A stretch of 62,791 nt of DNA from Rhodothermus sp. GTDB taxonomy: Bacteria; Bacteroidota; Rhodothermia; Rhodothermales; Rhodothermaceae. This document shows, one piece after another, positions 54,843-62,791 of this stretch (position 1 is the stretch's first letter; each line of letters starts with the position of its first letter). The stretch spans positions 1-62,791 of the forward strand of contig JAUZRN010000059.1 in NCBI GenBank assembly GCA_030950375.1, read 5' to 3'. Position numbers and translations under genes: made by a program. The notes under the pieces were generated by a model. That model worked only from the letters and a program-made list of their open reading frames with translations. It had not been told where the DNA came from and made no database searches.

Positions 54843-55659
54843 CTGGTGGCTTTGCTGGCTGCTCGGTGCGTCACCGGTCACAGGGCAGACGCTGGACACG
54901 CTGCAGCTGGAGCCACGGGTTGCGTTCATTGAAGCGCAGGCGCTGGCAGCCGATCCGACCGGACGTCTCTATGTGGCTGATGCGGGCCGACATGCGGTGA
55001 TCCGACTGACTCCCGATGGCCGGGTCGAAGATATACTGGGCGGTCCGGGCAGCGGTCCGGGCCGCTTCGACACACCGGTAGCTGTCGATGCACAAACGGG
55101 CCTCTCGTTCTGGGTGGCTGAAGCCGGTAACCAACGGCTGCAACGACTTTCCTGGCGAGGGCTACCGCTGGAGACGGTGCCACTACCGACGGGACTTGTC
55201 CCAGCCGCTGTACGACAGCTTGGCCGATGGCTGTTTGTGCTGGATGCAGCAGCCGCACGACTCTGGCGGCGTGGACCAGATGGGCGTTGGCAGGTTTCGG
55301 ACGCACTCGACCGGGGTGCGTTGCAGCAGCCGGTAGCACTTACGATCGGCCCAGGTAGCCGGTTGCTCATTGCTGATGCAGCCCGGCGTGTGGTGCTTGC
55401 CTACGACTACCGGGGCACGTTCGAAAGACCATGGATTGCTTCGCTACCCGGTACGCCCCAGGCCATGGATGCCCAGGGCGACACCCTCTGGCTGGTGATC
55501 GATTCCCAGTTGATGCGCTACCTGCCCGATGGACAGCTGCAGGTTATGGGATGGCTTCCGTTCGACGTGGTGGGGATGATATGGCAGGGCAGGCGCGGAT
55601 GGATCCTATCGCGCCAGCACCTTTATTATGCTCAGTTGTCAGTACCCGGACGCAGGTAG
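54790..55659 (+). CDS. Exported beta-propeller (NHL-like) protein
   Basis: A 289-residue protein with a probable signal peptide (WWLCWLLGASPVTGQ, cleavage near residue 33) and repeated propeller blades: ALAADPTGRLYVADAGRHAVIRL, FDTPVAVDAQTGLSFWVAEAG and LTIGPGSRLLIADAARRVVLAY. NHL-type blades recur about every 45-50 residues. The start is a GTG at 54790 inside purD; no ATG is available. It may act with the large outer-membrane protein downstream, but the two are separated by 0.4 kb. Confidence 0.72.
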   Translation: MTSAKKGWHVWQRPARYSWWLCWLLGASPVTGQTLDTLQLEPRVAFIEAQALAADPTGRLYVADAGRHAVIRLTPDGRVEDILGGPGSGPGRFDTPVAVDAQTGLSFWVAEAGNQRLQRLSWRGLPLETVPLPTGLVPAAVRQLGRWLFVLDAAAARLWRRGPDGRWQVSDALDRGALQQPVALTIGPGSRLLIADAARRVVLAYDYRGTFERPWIASLPGTPQAMDAQGDTLWLVIDSQLMRYLPDGQLQVMGWLPFDVVGMIWQGRRGWILSRQHLYYAQLSVPGRR

Positions 55660-55841
55660 GCCGTGGTGCTCAGAATTTCGGCCACAATTTTGTATTTGCG
55701 CTGTGGCGTCAGCATGTTGGCCTTGCGCAACGCCCGCATGCGGTCTTTAAGGCTACGAACGTGCGCCTGGAGAAACAGCAGGTTTTCCTGAATGTACCGC
55801 TCGGCCGCCTTCAGGGCCTGCTCGCCTACATCAGTCTTCAT
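55632..55841 (-). CDS. Small helical protein of unknown function, 69 residues
   Basis: A 69-residue charged, helical protein: MKTDVGEQALKAAERYIQE, then FLQAHVRSLKDRMRALRKANML and TPQRKYKIVAEILSTTAYL. The heptad-like pattern of residues 10-45 suggests a coiled coil. No family is recognised. The ATG at 55841 is preferred over a TTG at 55853. Its 3' end is antisense to the propeller gene by 28 bases. Confidence 0.5.
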   Translation of the reverse strand: MKTDVGEQALKAAERYIQENLLFLQAHVRSLKDRMRALRKANMLTPQRKYKIVAEILSTTAYLRPGTDN

Positions 55842-56056
55842 CACCGAATACAACGTTTGCAGGTTGAATGGTTAAGCGTGTAAAGACTACGCCTGACAAT
55901 ATGCATGCCGACGAGCTGACGTCCGGCGGCTTCTTGATGCATGCGCTCGCAAATTACGATATTATGCGTAAGCAGCAACCAAGCCGGCCTGCATGCCCAT
56001 GACAGCTGTGTTACGAGAAGGGTAGGGAGTTATTCCGAAACGAACCCGCAGGAACG

Positions 56057-59000
56057 GTGCGGCCGCCTTCAGGGCTGGTCGGCTGGGTGTTGCTACTGGG
56101 AACCATCGGGCCGGCCTACGGGCAAACTTTTCCGGGAACGCTCACCTGGCAGGATACGCTGCAGGTAGGCACGGCGCGTGTCTTTGTGCTTCGTCCGTTT
56201 ATGCTGCGCCAGACGGTGCAGGTCTGGCTCGACGATCAGCCACTGGACACCAGCGCGTACCGTCTGGATGCCGTACAGGGCGTGCTTGTACTGGTAGCCG
56301 ACAGTCTGCGGGGTGAACGGCTCGTGGTGGCCTATCGCACGCTTCCTTTTGCGGTGCCTCCTGTGTATCAGCGTTACCAGGCGCGCCTGTTGCCGTTGGT
56401 TGACGTAGTATCGAACGAGCCACCGCAGACCAAGCCCCCAGCTCCAACCCTACGGTTTGCTGCTGGGCTACGGCCACGTGGACGTATCACGCGGGGTATC
56501 GTAACAGGCAACCGGCAGGACGTATCCGTTGCTTCGGCCCTGCAGCTTGAGCTCAGTGGAGAAGTAGCTGAAGGCGTTACCCTGGAGGCGTTGCTCAGCG
56601 ATGCCGATGTGCCGCTCAGCCCCGAAGGGACCACACAACGCCTGCGCGAATTTGACCGCATCTCCGTACGTCTGCAAGCGCGGCATACGCAGGTGCAACT
56701 GGGCGACTATGCGCTTACGCTGGGCGAAGGAACGCTCTATGGCGTGCAGCGCAAACTGCAGGGAGCCATGCTGAGCGCCCAACTACCGGGCACCGGGCCT
56801 GTCCGACGCATAACCTTCCAGGTGTCGGGAGCCGTTTCCAGAGGAACCTACCGTCGCCAGGTTATCCTTCCCATTGAAGGAGTACAGGGCCCCTATCGTC
56901 TTACCGGAGCCGCGGGCGAACCTTTTGTGCTGGTGCTGCCCGGTACCGAGCGTGTTTATCTGGATGGCCGCCTGCTCGAGCGTGGTACCGATTATGTGAT
57001 CGACTATGCAACAGGCGAGCTGACCTTCACCCCCCGCCATCTGATCACGGCAGAGCGGCGCATCAGCGTCGAATTTTCGTATACCACAGGCAACAGCGCG
57101 CGCTCACTGGTCGCCGCTCAGACGCATCTGGAGCTGGGTCGTACACGTACCGTAGCTTTTCTGGAGGTAGGCGCATTGCGCGAGGCTGACGGGCGGCGCT
57201 TTGGCGAGACGTTTGGTCTGACGCGCGCCGATTCGCTGGCGCTGCGGCAGGCTGGTGATGGGCTGGCCGTTCGTTCTGGCGCCGAGCAAGTGCCGTTCGA
57301 CCCAGAAGCCCCTTATGTACTCTACACGCGCGAGGTGCGGACGCTGCCTGACGGCACGATCGACACCATCTACGTCGCCCTGACAGGCCCACCGCCGCCT
57401 GGCACGCCTGTTTACCGCGTGACCTTCAGCCGGGTGGGACCTGGGCGTGGACGGTACGTTCGCGCCGGACAGGCGGTCAATGGTATCGTGTACGTTTACC
57501 GGGGTCCCGGTCAGGGCGACTACGAGCCCGTACGTCTGCTGCCTACGCCCCTGTTGCACCAGCTGATCGGCGTGCGGGTCGGGGTACATCCACAGCCGGG
57601 TTGGACAGTCGGAGGTGAATGGGCCCGTTCGCGCTACGATGCCAACCGCCTTTCGCCCTATGATGCGGCTGATGATGTGGCCGACGCCTATCGGCTCTTT
57701 CTCCGGGTTGATTCGCTGCCGTTGCCGCTTGGACGCCTGACAGCGGCGCTGCAACGCCAGCACCTCAATGCGCATTTCGCGGCCTTCAGCCGCATCCAAC
57801 CGGTCGAGTTTGCGCGCCGGTGGAACCTGGATGTGCGGGACCTGACCGAAATCAGCGGGGCCTTTGTCCAACCCACCATGGAGACGGCCGACGAAGTCCG
57901 CCTGGACTGGCTGGCCGGGCAGGACATGGCGTTTGCGCTGGAGCTGGGACGGCTCCAGCGGCCGGGACAGTTTCAAGGCGAACGACAGGCCCTGAGCCTG
58001 GTGCTGGGCCGCGAAACAACTCCGCAGCTTCGCTACCGGCTGGAGCAGATTCGAAGTCGACACGAGGTGGCTGCCGAGCAAGGACGCTGGCTCCGACAGG
58101 AAGGACGGCTGGCCCTTCCCCGGCTCGCCGGGCTGATGCCTTACGTGGAAGCACTTCATGAAGACCGCCGCCAGCGTGCGTTGACTTCCGATAGCCTGCA
58201 TACCGGCTCACTTGCCTATCTGGAGGTGCGGCCTGGGCTTACCTGGCAGCGACCACTGTTGCAGGCTGAGCTGTCGGTGAGCTGGCGAAAAGAAGCCGAT
58301 GTCTGGCAGGGACAGCGCTTTCCTTCGGGACGAATCTGGACGCTGCAGGGACGGCTGCAGTACCGAACCGGTGCTCGTTGGGGCACTACCGTCGAGCTGG
58401 GCTATCGCCGCCGACGTACCCCCCCGCGCTTCGCTGCCCGATATCCCCAGGATCAGACCCTGGCCATTCGATGGGATGGATTCGTACGCAGTCGTCAGCA
58501 GCTGGTGGGCCTCAACTGGCACTATAGTGTCCAGAGCGAGCGAGCGCCGGTCTTGCAGGAAGTGTATGTGCGCACCGGACCGGAATTCGGGCAGTACGTC
58601 TGGGAAGATTTCAACGGCGACGGCTTACCGCAGGTGGATGAGTTTGTGCCGGAAACGCTACCAGACGAAGGCGTTTACGAACGAGTGCTGGTTCCCTCCG
58701 ACTCACTCACGGCAGCAACGGCCATCGCGTCGCGACTGCAGCTGGAGCTGGCACCTGGCCGCCGCTGGGAGGCACTCCGACTGCTTACATTGCGAACGAT
58801 TGTCGAGCTACGCGATCGTACAAGGGATCCAGCACTCGGCCGCCTGCTTCTGCTCGATCCGGCCCATCTGCTACGTACCCGTACCACACTGGATGGCCGA
58901 CTGCGGTTGGTACAGGATGTTTACCTGGGGCGGGGTCATCCAGATGGGCGCCTAACGCTGTCGGTGGCGGGGGTGCGCACGCTGGCGCAGCGAGCAACGG

Positions 59001-59530
59001 GAAAGGAGCAGCGATTCATACTGCGAGGCTATCTGGAGGCACGCTACCGGGTGGCTAAGCACTGGATGCTGGGGCTGGAGGCCGAAGCGCAGCGCGATCG
59101 CCAGATGAGTGAGGGACTGCGCGGTCGCACCTATCGGCTTCGGCAGTATCGGTTGCAGCTCAGGCTGGATCGCCTGCGGGATCACGGACGGGTCGGCAGT
59201 GCAGTGGTGATCGGGCGCGGGCTGGCCGACCTACCGCTACGCCTGTGGTTGGTGCGCTTGCCGCTTGAAGTCGAACAGGCACGGCCCGGGAATGGCCGAG
59301 TACGTCTGCGCTTCGAGCCGGCCTACGTATGGCAGCAGGGAATGCTGGAGGGACCTGCAGGCTACCTGCTTGCCAACGGACTGGCAGCCGGTTGGAACGT
59401 GACCTGGGGAGCGGAACTGGAGCGCACGCTTTCGGACAATCTTGAGCTGACGGTGGGCTATCATGGCCGATGGCGTACGGCCGCGCCCTTTCGTCACACG
59501 CTACGCGTGGAGTTGAGCGCGGTGTTGTGA
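56057..59530 (+). CDS. Large outer-membrane beta-barrel protein, SprA-like segment
   Basis: A 1157-residue protein with a signal peptide (LVGWVLLLGTIGPAYG, cleavage near residue 22). Residues about 290-350 contain LVLPGTERVYLDGRLLERG then TDYVIDYATGELTFTPRH, a segment that also recurs in SprA-type outer-membrane proteins and in related ushers. The C-terminal 500 residues alternate hydrophobic and polar strands rich in Arg and aromatic residues, as in a large barrel, and the protein ends in a hydrophobic strand LRVELSAVL. No catalytic motif is visible. A conserved but uncharacterised envelope protein is the best description. It starts at GTG 56057 with a GCAGGA Shine-Dalgarno sequence. Confidence 0.7.
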   Translation: MRPPSGLVGWVLLLGTIGPAYGQTFPGTLTWQDTLQVGTARVFVLRPFMLRQTVQVWLDDQPLDTSAYRLDAVQGVLVLVADSLRGERLVVAYRTLPFAVPPVYQRYQARLLPLVDVVSNEPPQTKPPAPTLRFAAGLRPRGRITRGIVTGNRQDVSVASALQLELSGEVAEGVTLEALLSDADVPLSPEGTTQRLREFDRISVRLQARHTQVQLGDYALTLGEGTLYGVQRKLQGAMLSAQLPGTGPVRRITFQVSGAVSRGTYRRQVILPIEGVQGPYRLTGAAGEPFVLVLPGTERVYLDGRLLERGTDYVIDYATGELTFTPRHLITAERRISVEFSYTTGNSARSLVAAQTHLELGRTRTVAFLEVGALREADGRRFGETFGLTRADSLALRQAGDGLAVRSGAEQVPFDPEAPYVLYTREVRTLPDGTIDTIYVALTGPPPPGTPVYRVTFSRVGPGRGRYVRAGQAVNGIVYVYRGPGQGDYEPVRLLPTPLLHQLIGVRVGVHPQPGWTVGGEWARSRYDANRLSPYDAADDVADAYRLFLRVDSLPLPLGRLTAALQRQHLNAHFAAFSRIQPVEFARRWNLDVRDLTEISGAFVQPTMETADEVRLDWLAGQDMAFALELGRLQRPGQFQGERQALSLVLGRETTPQLRYRLEQIRSRHEVAAEQGRWLRQEGRLALPRLAGLMPYVEALHEDRRQRALTSDSLHTGSLAYLEVRPGLTWQRPLLQAELSVSWRKEADVWQGQRFPSGRIWTLQGRLQYRTGARWGTTVELGYRRRRTPPRFAARYPQDQTLAIRWDGFVRSRQQLVGLNWHYSVQSERAPVLQEVYVRTGPEFGQYVWEDFNGDGLPQVDEFVPETLPDEGVYERVLVPSDSLTAATAIASRLQLELAPGRRWEALRLLTLRTIVELRDRTRDPALGRLLLLDPAHLLRTRTTLDGRLRLVQDVYLGRGHPDGRLTLSVAGVRTLAQRATGKEQRFILRGYLEARYRVAKHWMLGLEAEAQRDRQMSEGLRGRTYRLRQYRLQLRLDRLRDHGRVGSAVVIGRGLADLPLRLWLVRLPLEVEQARPGNGRVRLRFEPAYVWQQGMLEGPAGYLLANGLAAGWNVTWGAELERTLSDNLELTVGYHGRWRTAAPFRHTLRVELSAVL

Positions 59531-59533
59531 GTG

Positions 59534-61204
59534 TTACAGGCGTCCTGAATGTAGAATAACCCAGATCAGATAAGCGGCCAGGAGGACAGTCAGCAGGAAC
59601 CCGAAGCCCAGGGCTGGACCGATCAGGTGCTCCATGCCGGGTAAGCGTACGGCTGTCAGCAGCACGGCCAGTCCGATGATCAAGGCCGCCGTCAGCATAC
59701 CCAGCACCAGCCGGTTTGTCAGTCGCTCCAGCCGAGCGATGAAGGGGTCGAAGCCTTCCGGTCGCATGCCCACCTGAATTCTTCCCTGCTCCAGCGCATG
59801 AAGTAAGCGTCGAAGCTGGCGAGGAAGGGTCAGGCCAAACTCGGCAGCCTCCAGGGTGGCCCATCCCAGCCGTCGCATCCATGATAGTGGTAGGTAGCGA
59901 TGCAGCAGTAAACGCTGAACATAACCTGGTAGGAGGGTGGTGACCCGAAAGTCTGGCGCCAGTTGTCCGGCCAGCCCTTCGGCCATCATGATGGTCTTCA
60001 GGAGCAGGACCAGGTTAGCGGGTAGGTGTAGACGGTGGCGGCGGACGATGGTCAACACTTCCTTCAGGATTGGCGCAATCTGTAGTTCCTGGAGGGGGCG
60101 GTCGTAGTAGCTCAGCATGAAGTGACGCAGATCCTCGCGAAGCACGGAGCGATCCACGTGTCGTCGGGCTACGCCCAGTTCCAGAAAGGCATCGACCATC
60201 CAATCTGGATCTTGTTGGGCGAGTGCCAGCAAGAGCTGGGCCAGGCGGTCTTGCGTGGAGGTGTCCACCACACCCACCATGCCAAAGTCGATCAGGCCAA
60301 TGGTGCCGCTGGCTTCTACGAAAAAGTTTCCCGGATGCGGGTCGGCATGGAAGAAGCCATCTTCGAAGACCATCTGCATCAGGATGTGGGCGATGCGTTC
60401 GGCCAGTTCGGTGCGATTGTAGCCAGCAGCGTCGAGGGCGGTCAGATTATCAATTTTGATACCCCGGATGCGCTCCAGCGTGAGCACGCGTGAGGTGGAA
60501 TAGTCCCAGAATATGCGGGGGATGTGGACGATCGGATTGTTGGCGAAATTCTGGGCAAAGCGTTCGGCATTACGTCCTTCACGCAGGTAATCCAGTTCGG
60601 CCCGGAGCGTCAGGGCAAATTCCTGAACGATGCCGACAATGTCGTAGGTTTCAGCCAGCTCCCAGTGGCGGCTGGCTGTATGAGCCAGGTTCAGCAGTAG
60701 TTCCAGGTCTTGTTCGACCTGTTCAACGACGCCAGGGCGTCGCACCTTAACGACCACCTCGGTGCCGTCGGGCAGGGTGGCTGCGTGTGCCTGGCCGATG
60801 GAAGCAGCGGCCAGCGGATTGGGATCGAAGTGGGTGAACAGTTCGGAAAGCGGATGTCCCAGTTCGGTTTCGATGATGGACTGGATGACATCACCGGGGA
60901 CGGGAGCAGCTGCGTCCTGCAGTCTGGCCAGTTCACGCTGATAGGAGGGAGGGAGCAGGTCGGCGCGGGTAGCCAGAAACTGGCCAAGCTTGATCCAGGC
61001 CGCCCCCAGTTCTTCGAGCGCCATGCGCAGATGCTCGGGGGCGGCATAGGGTTCGGCGCGGCGTGGGTGGCCCAGCAGGCCGCGGTGTATCGGTACGAAG
61101 CGTTCCATACCGAAGATGCTTACCAGGTATCCCAGGCCGTGGCGGAGGAGCACCTCGGCGATCTGGCGGGCTCGATGCGTTCGCGTGGCAAGTGCAGGTG
61201 GCAT
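59534..61204 (-). CDS. ABC1/UbiB-family protein kinase-like protein
   Basis: A 556-residue atypical kinase (AarF/UbiB/COQ8 group), linked to isoprenoid-quinone synthesis. Signature regions are KLGQFLATRADLLPPSYQ (KxGQ motif), AAASIGQAHAATLPDG (Ala-rich nucleotide loop), FFHADPHPGNFFV and GLIDFGMVG (metal-binding DFG-like). Two C-terminal membrane helices are at about 497-520 and 530-553. It is convergent with the outer-membrane gene, three bases apart, and its start is 98 bases from the CRISPR array. Confidence 0.92.
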   Translation of the reverse strand: MPPALATRTHRARQIAEVLLRHGLGYLVSIFGMERFVPIHRGLLGHPRRAEPYAAPEHLRMALEELGAAWIKLGQFLATRADLLPPSYQRELARLQDAAAPVPGDVIQSIIETELGHPLSELFTHFDPNPLAAASIGQAHAATLPDGTEVVVKVRRPGVVEQVEQDLELLLNLAHTASRHWELAETYDIVGIVQEFALTLRAELDYLREGRNAERFAQNFANNPIVHIPRIFWDYSTSRVLTLERIRGIKIDNLTALDAAGYNRTELAERIAHILMQMVFEDGFFHADPHPGNFFVEASGTIGLIDFGMVGVVDTSTQDRLAQLLLALAQQDPDWMVDAFLELGVARRHVDRSVLREDLRHFMLSYYDRPLQELQIAPILKEVLTIVRRHRLHLPANLVLLLKTIMMAEGLAGQLAPDFRVTTLLPGYVQRLLLHRYLPLSWMRRLGWATLEAAEFGLTLPRQLRRLLHALEQGRIQVGMRPEGFDPFIARLERLTNRLVLGMLTAALIIGLAVLLTAVRLPGMEHLIGPALGFGFLLTVLLAAYLIWVILHSGRL

Positions 61205-61302
61205 AATTGTCCGGAGTTTGACGCCACCTGCATACTACAACACCCGAGAATAGGATGGCAAGCCCACGCTGGAAAGTGGTCGAGAATTAATTGAAATAAA
61301 CA

Positions 61303-61330
61303 AATATATACCAAAAGGTGCGATTAAAAC
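61303..61330 (-). repeat. Degenerate terminal CRISPR repeat
   Basis: The first repeat lacks one A of the A5 run (ACCAAAAGG) and has AATATATACC instead of TTTCAATACC. Loss of repeat identity at this end marks it as the leader-distal end of the array. Confidence 0.85.
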
Positions 61331-62100
61331 CGTGCATGCGCCCTTGTGCAGTGGCGCTCGCCCCGAAATTTCAATACCAAAAAGGTGCGATTAAAACTTG
61401 GCGGAAATAAAATGGGGAAGCGGCACGGCGCAAGCGTTTCAATACCAAAAAGGTGCGATTAAAACAGCGCAGCGATCCAGCGCTTGCTCGTCCACATCAA
61501 TCTTTTCAATACCAAAAAGGTGCGATTAAAACCCAGGAACACCCGGCCGTCGTGGCGCTCTACGACGTTTTCAATACCAAAAAGGTGCGATTAAAACTGG
61601 GTCAGGTCACAGAGGAGGAGCGAGTTGGAGAGGGTTTTCAATACCAAAAAGGTGCGATTAAAACCAAAGTTTCGTTATATTAAAGCAGTCAATCGCACCG
61701 GTTTTCAATACCAAAAAGGTGCGATTAAAACAGTCGTTGACGAGAAAGGAAACGTGATAAAAGCCTTGTTTTCAATACCAAAAAGGTGCGATTAAAACGG
61801 CGCACTGTTGTGCTGGTGGACGTCAGCGGTAGCATTTTCAATACCAAAAAGGTGCGATTAAAACCAGATTCAACAGATCGCCAGCGCTATCGCGACCACG
61901 CTTTTCAATACCAAAAAGGTGCGATTAAAACTTGGTGGTGCTGAAATTTTTACAGATGGTGCAGCTCCTTTTCAATACCAAAAAGGTGCGATTAAAACCT
62001 TAGACGAGAGCAAGCCGGCCGTTTGTTGGCGAAATTTTCAATACCAAAAAGGTGCGATTAAAACTCGACCAGGCCACCATCGGCCATACGCCTGACCTGC

Positions 62101-62125
62101 TTTACCAAAAAGGTGCGATTAAAAC
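62101..62125 (-). repeat. CRISPR repeat with a 4-base internal deletion
   Basis: This repeat reads TTTACCAAAAAGGTGCG, lacking CAAT, so it is 25 bases. On the transcribed strand the missing bases lie inside ATTGAAA, the region that should form the crRNA 5' handle, so the crRNA after this repeat may be badly processed. Confidence 0.85.
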
Positions 62126-62791
62126 ACGTGCGAAGAAAGCTTCTGGCTGTCAAATACCAGCTTTTTCAATACCAAAAAGGTGCGATTAAAACCCCGCTCC
62201 CGTCGCCAGGCTCGGGCGATCAACACGTTTTTCAATACCAAAAAGGTGCGATTAAAACGCTGCTGGCTGACAAGCTGCAGCACTTCACTTACGCCTTTCA
62301 ATACCAAAAAGGTGCGATTAAAACAACAGTTGAAGGAATTGGCGATTTGGGCCGGATTTTCCTTTCAATACCAAAAAGGTGCGATTAAAACAGCATTCTA
62401 TTTTGTAGAAGAGAAGTAAACGCCGGCTTTCAATACCAAAAAGGTGCGATTAAAACCTGCGACAAATGCCACACTTCCAGAATCTTCCAGCCTTTCAATA
62501 CCAAAAAGGTGCGATTAAAACACGGAGACGTGTTATGACAACGTACGTTTATCTAAAGCTTTCAATACCAAAAAGGTGCGATTAAAACTAACGAAAGTAT
62601 TTTATAGAATTTAATTTCTTCCCCCTTTCAATACCAAAAAGGTGCGATTAAAACGTTTTAGAGTACGGATACACAACTGCCCCGTCTTGGCTTTCAATAC
62701 CAAAAAGGTGCGATTAAAACCGCTTACGATAGTACCTCCAGCAGTTGCAGGCTCAACTTTCAATACCAAAAAGGTGCGATTAAAACCTACG

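Larger units (their letters stand above)
61303..62791 (-). CRISPR. CRISPR array, 23 repeats, running off the window
   Basis: 23 repeats and 22 complete spacers, with a partial spacer after the last repeat. Read on the plus strand the 29-base repeat begins TTTCAATACC and ends GGTGCGATTAAAAC. Read on the minus strand it begins GTTTTAATCGCACC and ends GGTATTGAAA, followed by G or A. Spacers are 36-39 bases. The first repeat (61303-61330) is degenerate and one (62101-62125) has a 4-base deletion. The decayed end at low coordinates and the ATTGAAA(G) end on the minus strand indicate that the leader lies beyond the right edge and that the array is transcribed leftward. The repeat end resembles type I-B and type III repeats. 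No cas gene is visible. Apparent open frames across the array are repeat artefacts. Confidence 0.97.

Noticed and set aside
57104-58201. 365-residue minus-strand frame within the outer-membrane protein gene
   Set aside because: No motifs; composition of an antisense frame.
61453-62419. Open reading frames across the repeat region (76, 91, 62 and 79 residues)
   Set aside because: They consist of translated CRISPR repeats (recurring FQYQKGAIKT-like pieces) and spacers, not genes.

Overview
The window looks like chromosome from a thermophilic, GC-rich member of the Rhodothermota, most like Rhodothermus marinus. The signs are a ba3-type cytochrome oxidase, a paa plus hut catabolic repertoire, the RiPP-type nucleotidyltransferase/transglutaminase/kinase/PqqD cassette, T9SS-like YPNPF sequence in a lipoprotein, a large SprA-like outer-membrane protein, and dense overlapping genes with few Shine-Dalgarno sequences. 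The organism call is an inference from gene content. I see no rRNA, no tRNA and no intact insertion sequence.

Layout. 1-7.2 kb, minus strand: envelope M23 peptidase and a histidine-degradation operon hutU-hutH-hutI-hutG. 7.2-10.1 kb: cobalamin adenosyltransferase with an ABC ATPase, a divergent lipoprotein, and the tRNA-t6A enzyme Sua5. 10.2-13.1 kb, plus strand: a four-gene cassette related to lasso-peptide maturation, with no precursor or cyclase in sight. 13.3-16.6 kb: HNH nuclease, DUF3592-like membrane protein, PLP decarboxylase, RlmB. 16.6-19.2 kb, minus strand: a small unknown gene, flippase-like protein, LolA and ThpR. 19.2-23.7 kb: SLOG-type carrier protein, then hisB-proC-hisH-hisA-hisF plus a 2-TM protein on the minus strand. 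23.9-34.6 kb, plus strand: MetG, a 0.7-kb gene-free stretch, the ba3 oxidase operon with two small membrane subunits and a terminator, a HepT/MntA toxin-antitoxin pair, AlaS and a deacetylase-like protein. 34.6-35.7 kb: two coupled membrane proteins.

35.9-50 kb is a phenylacetate (paa) catabolic island. paaG-H-I-J-Y-Z and paaA-B-C-D are both on the minus strand. Between them, divergently transcribed, lie an enoyl-CoA hydratase, a fused alpha/beta 2-oxoacid dehydrogenase E1 and a 560-residue Rossmann protein of unknown role. Together they cover epoxidation of phenylacetyl-CoA, oxepin formation, ring opening and beta-oxidation. PaaK and PaaE are not in the window. A palindrome with core AAGCGCTT, or a close relative, sits upstream of hutU, paaJ, the enoyl-CoA hydratase and paaA, which suggests one LacI-like regulator over both amino-acid catabolic routes.

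50.2-61.2 kb: MutS, a gamma-carbonic-anhydrase-like protein, PurD, a beta-propeller protein, a small helical protein, a 1157-residue outer-membrane protein and a UbiB-family kinase. 61.3 kb to the end is a CRISPR array of 23 repeats that continues beyond the window. No cas gene is in view. Repeat decay and the repeat end ATTGAAAG indicate that it is transcribed from the minus strand, with leader and cas genes probably beyond the right edge.
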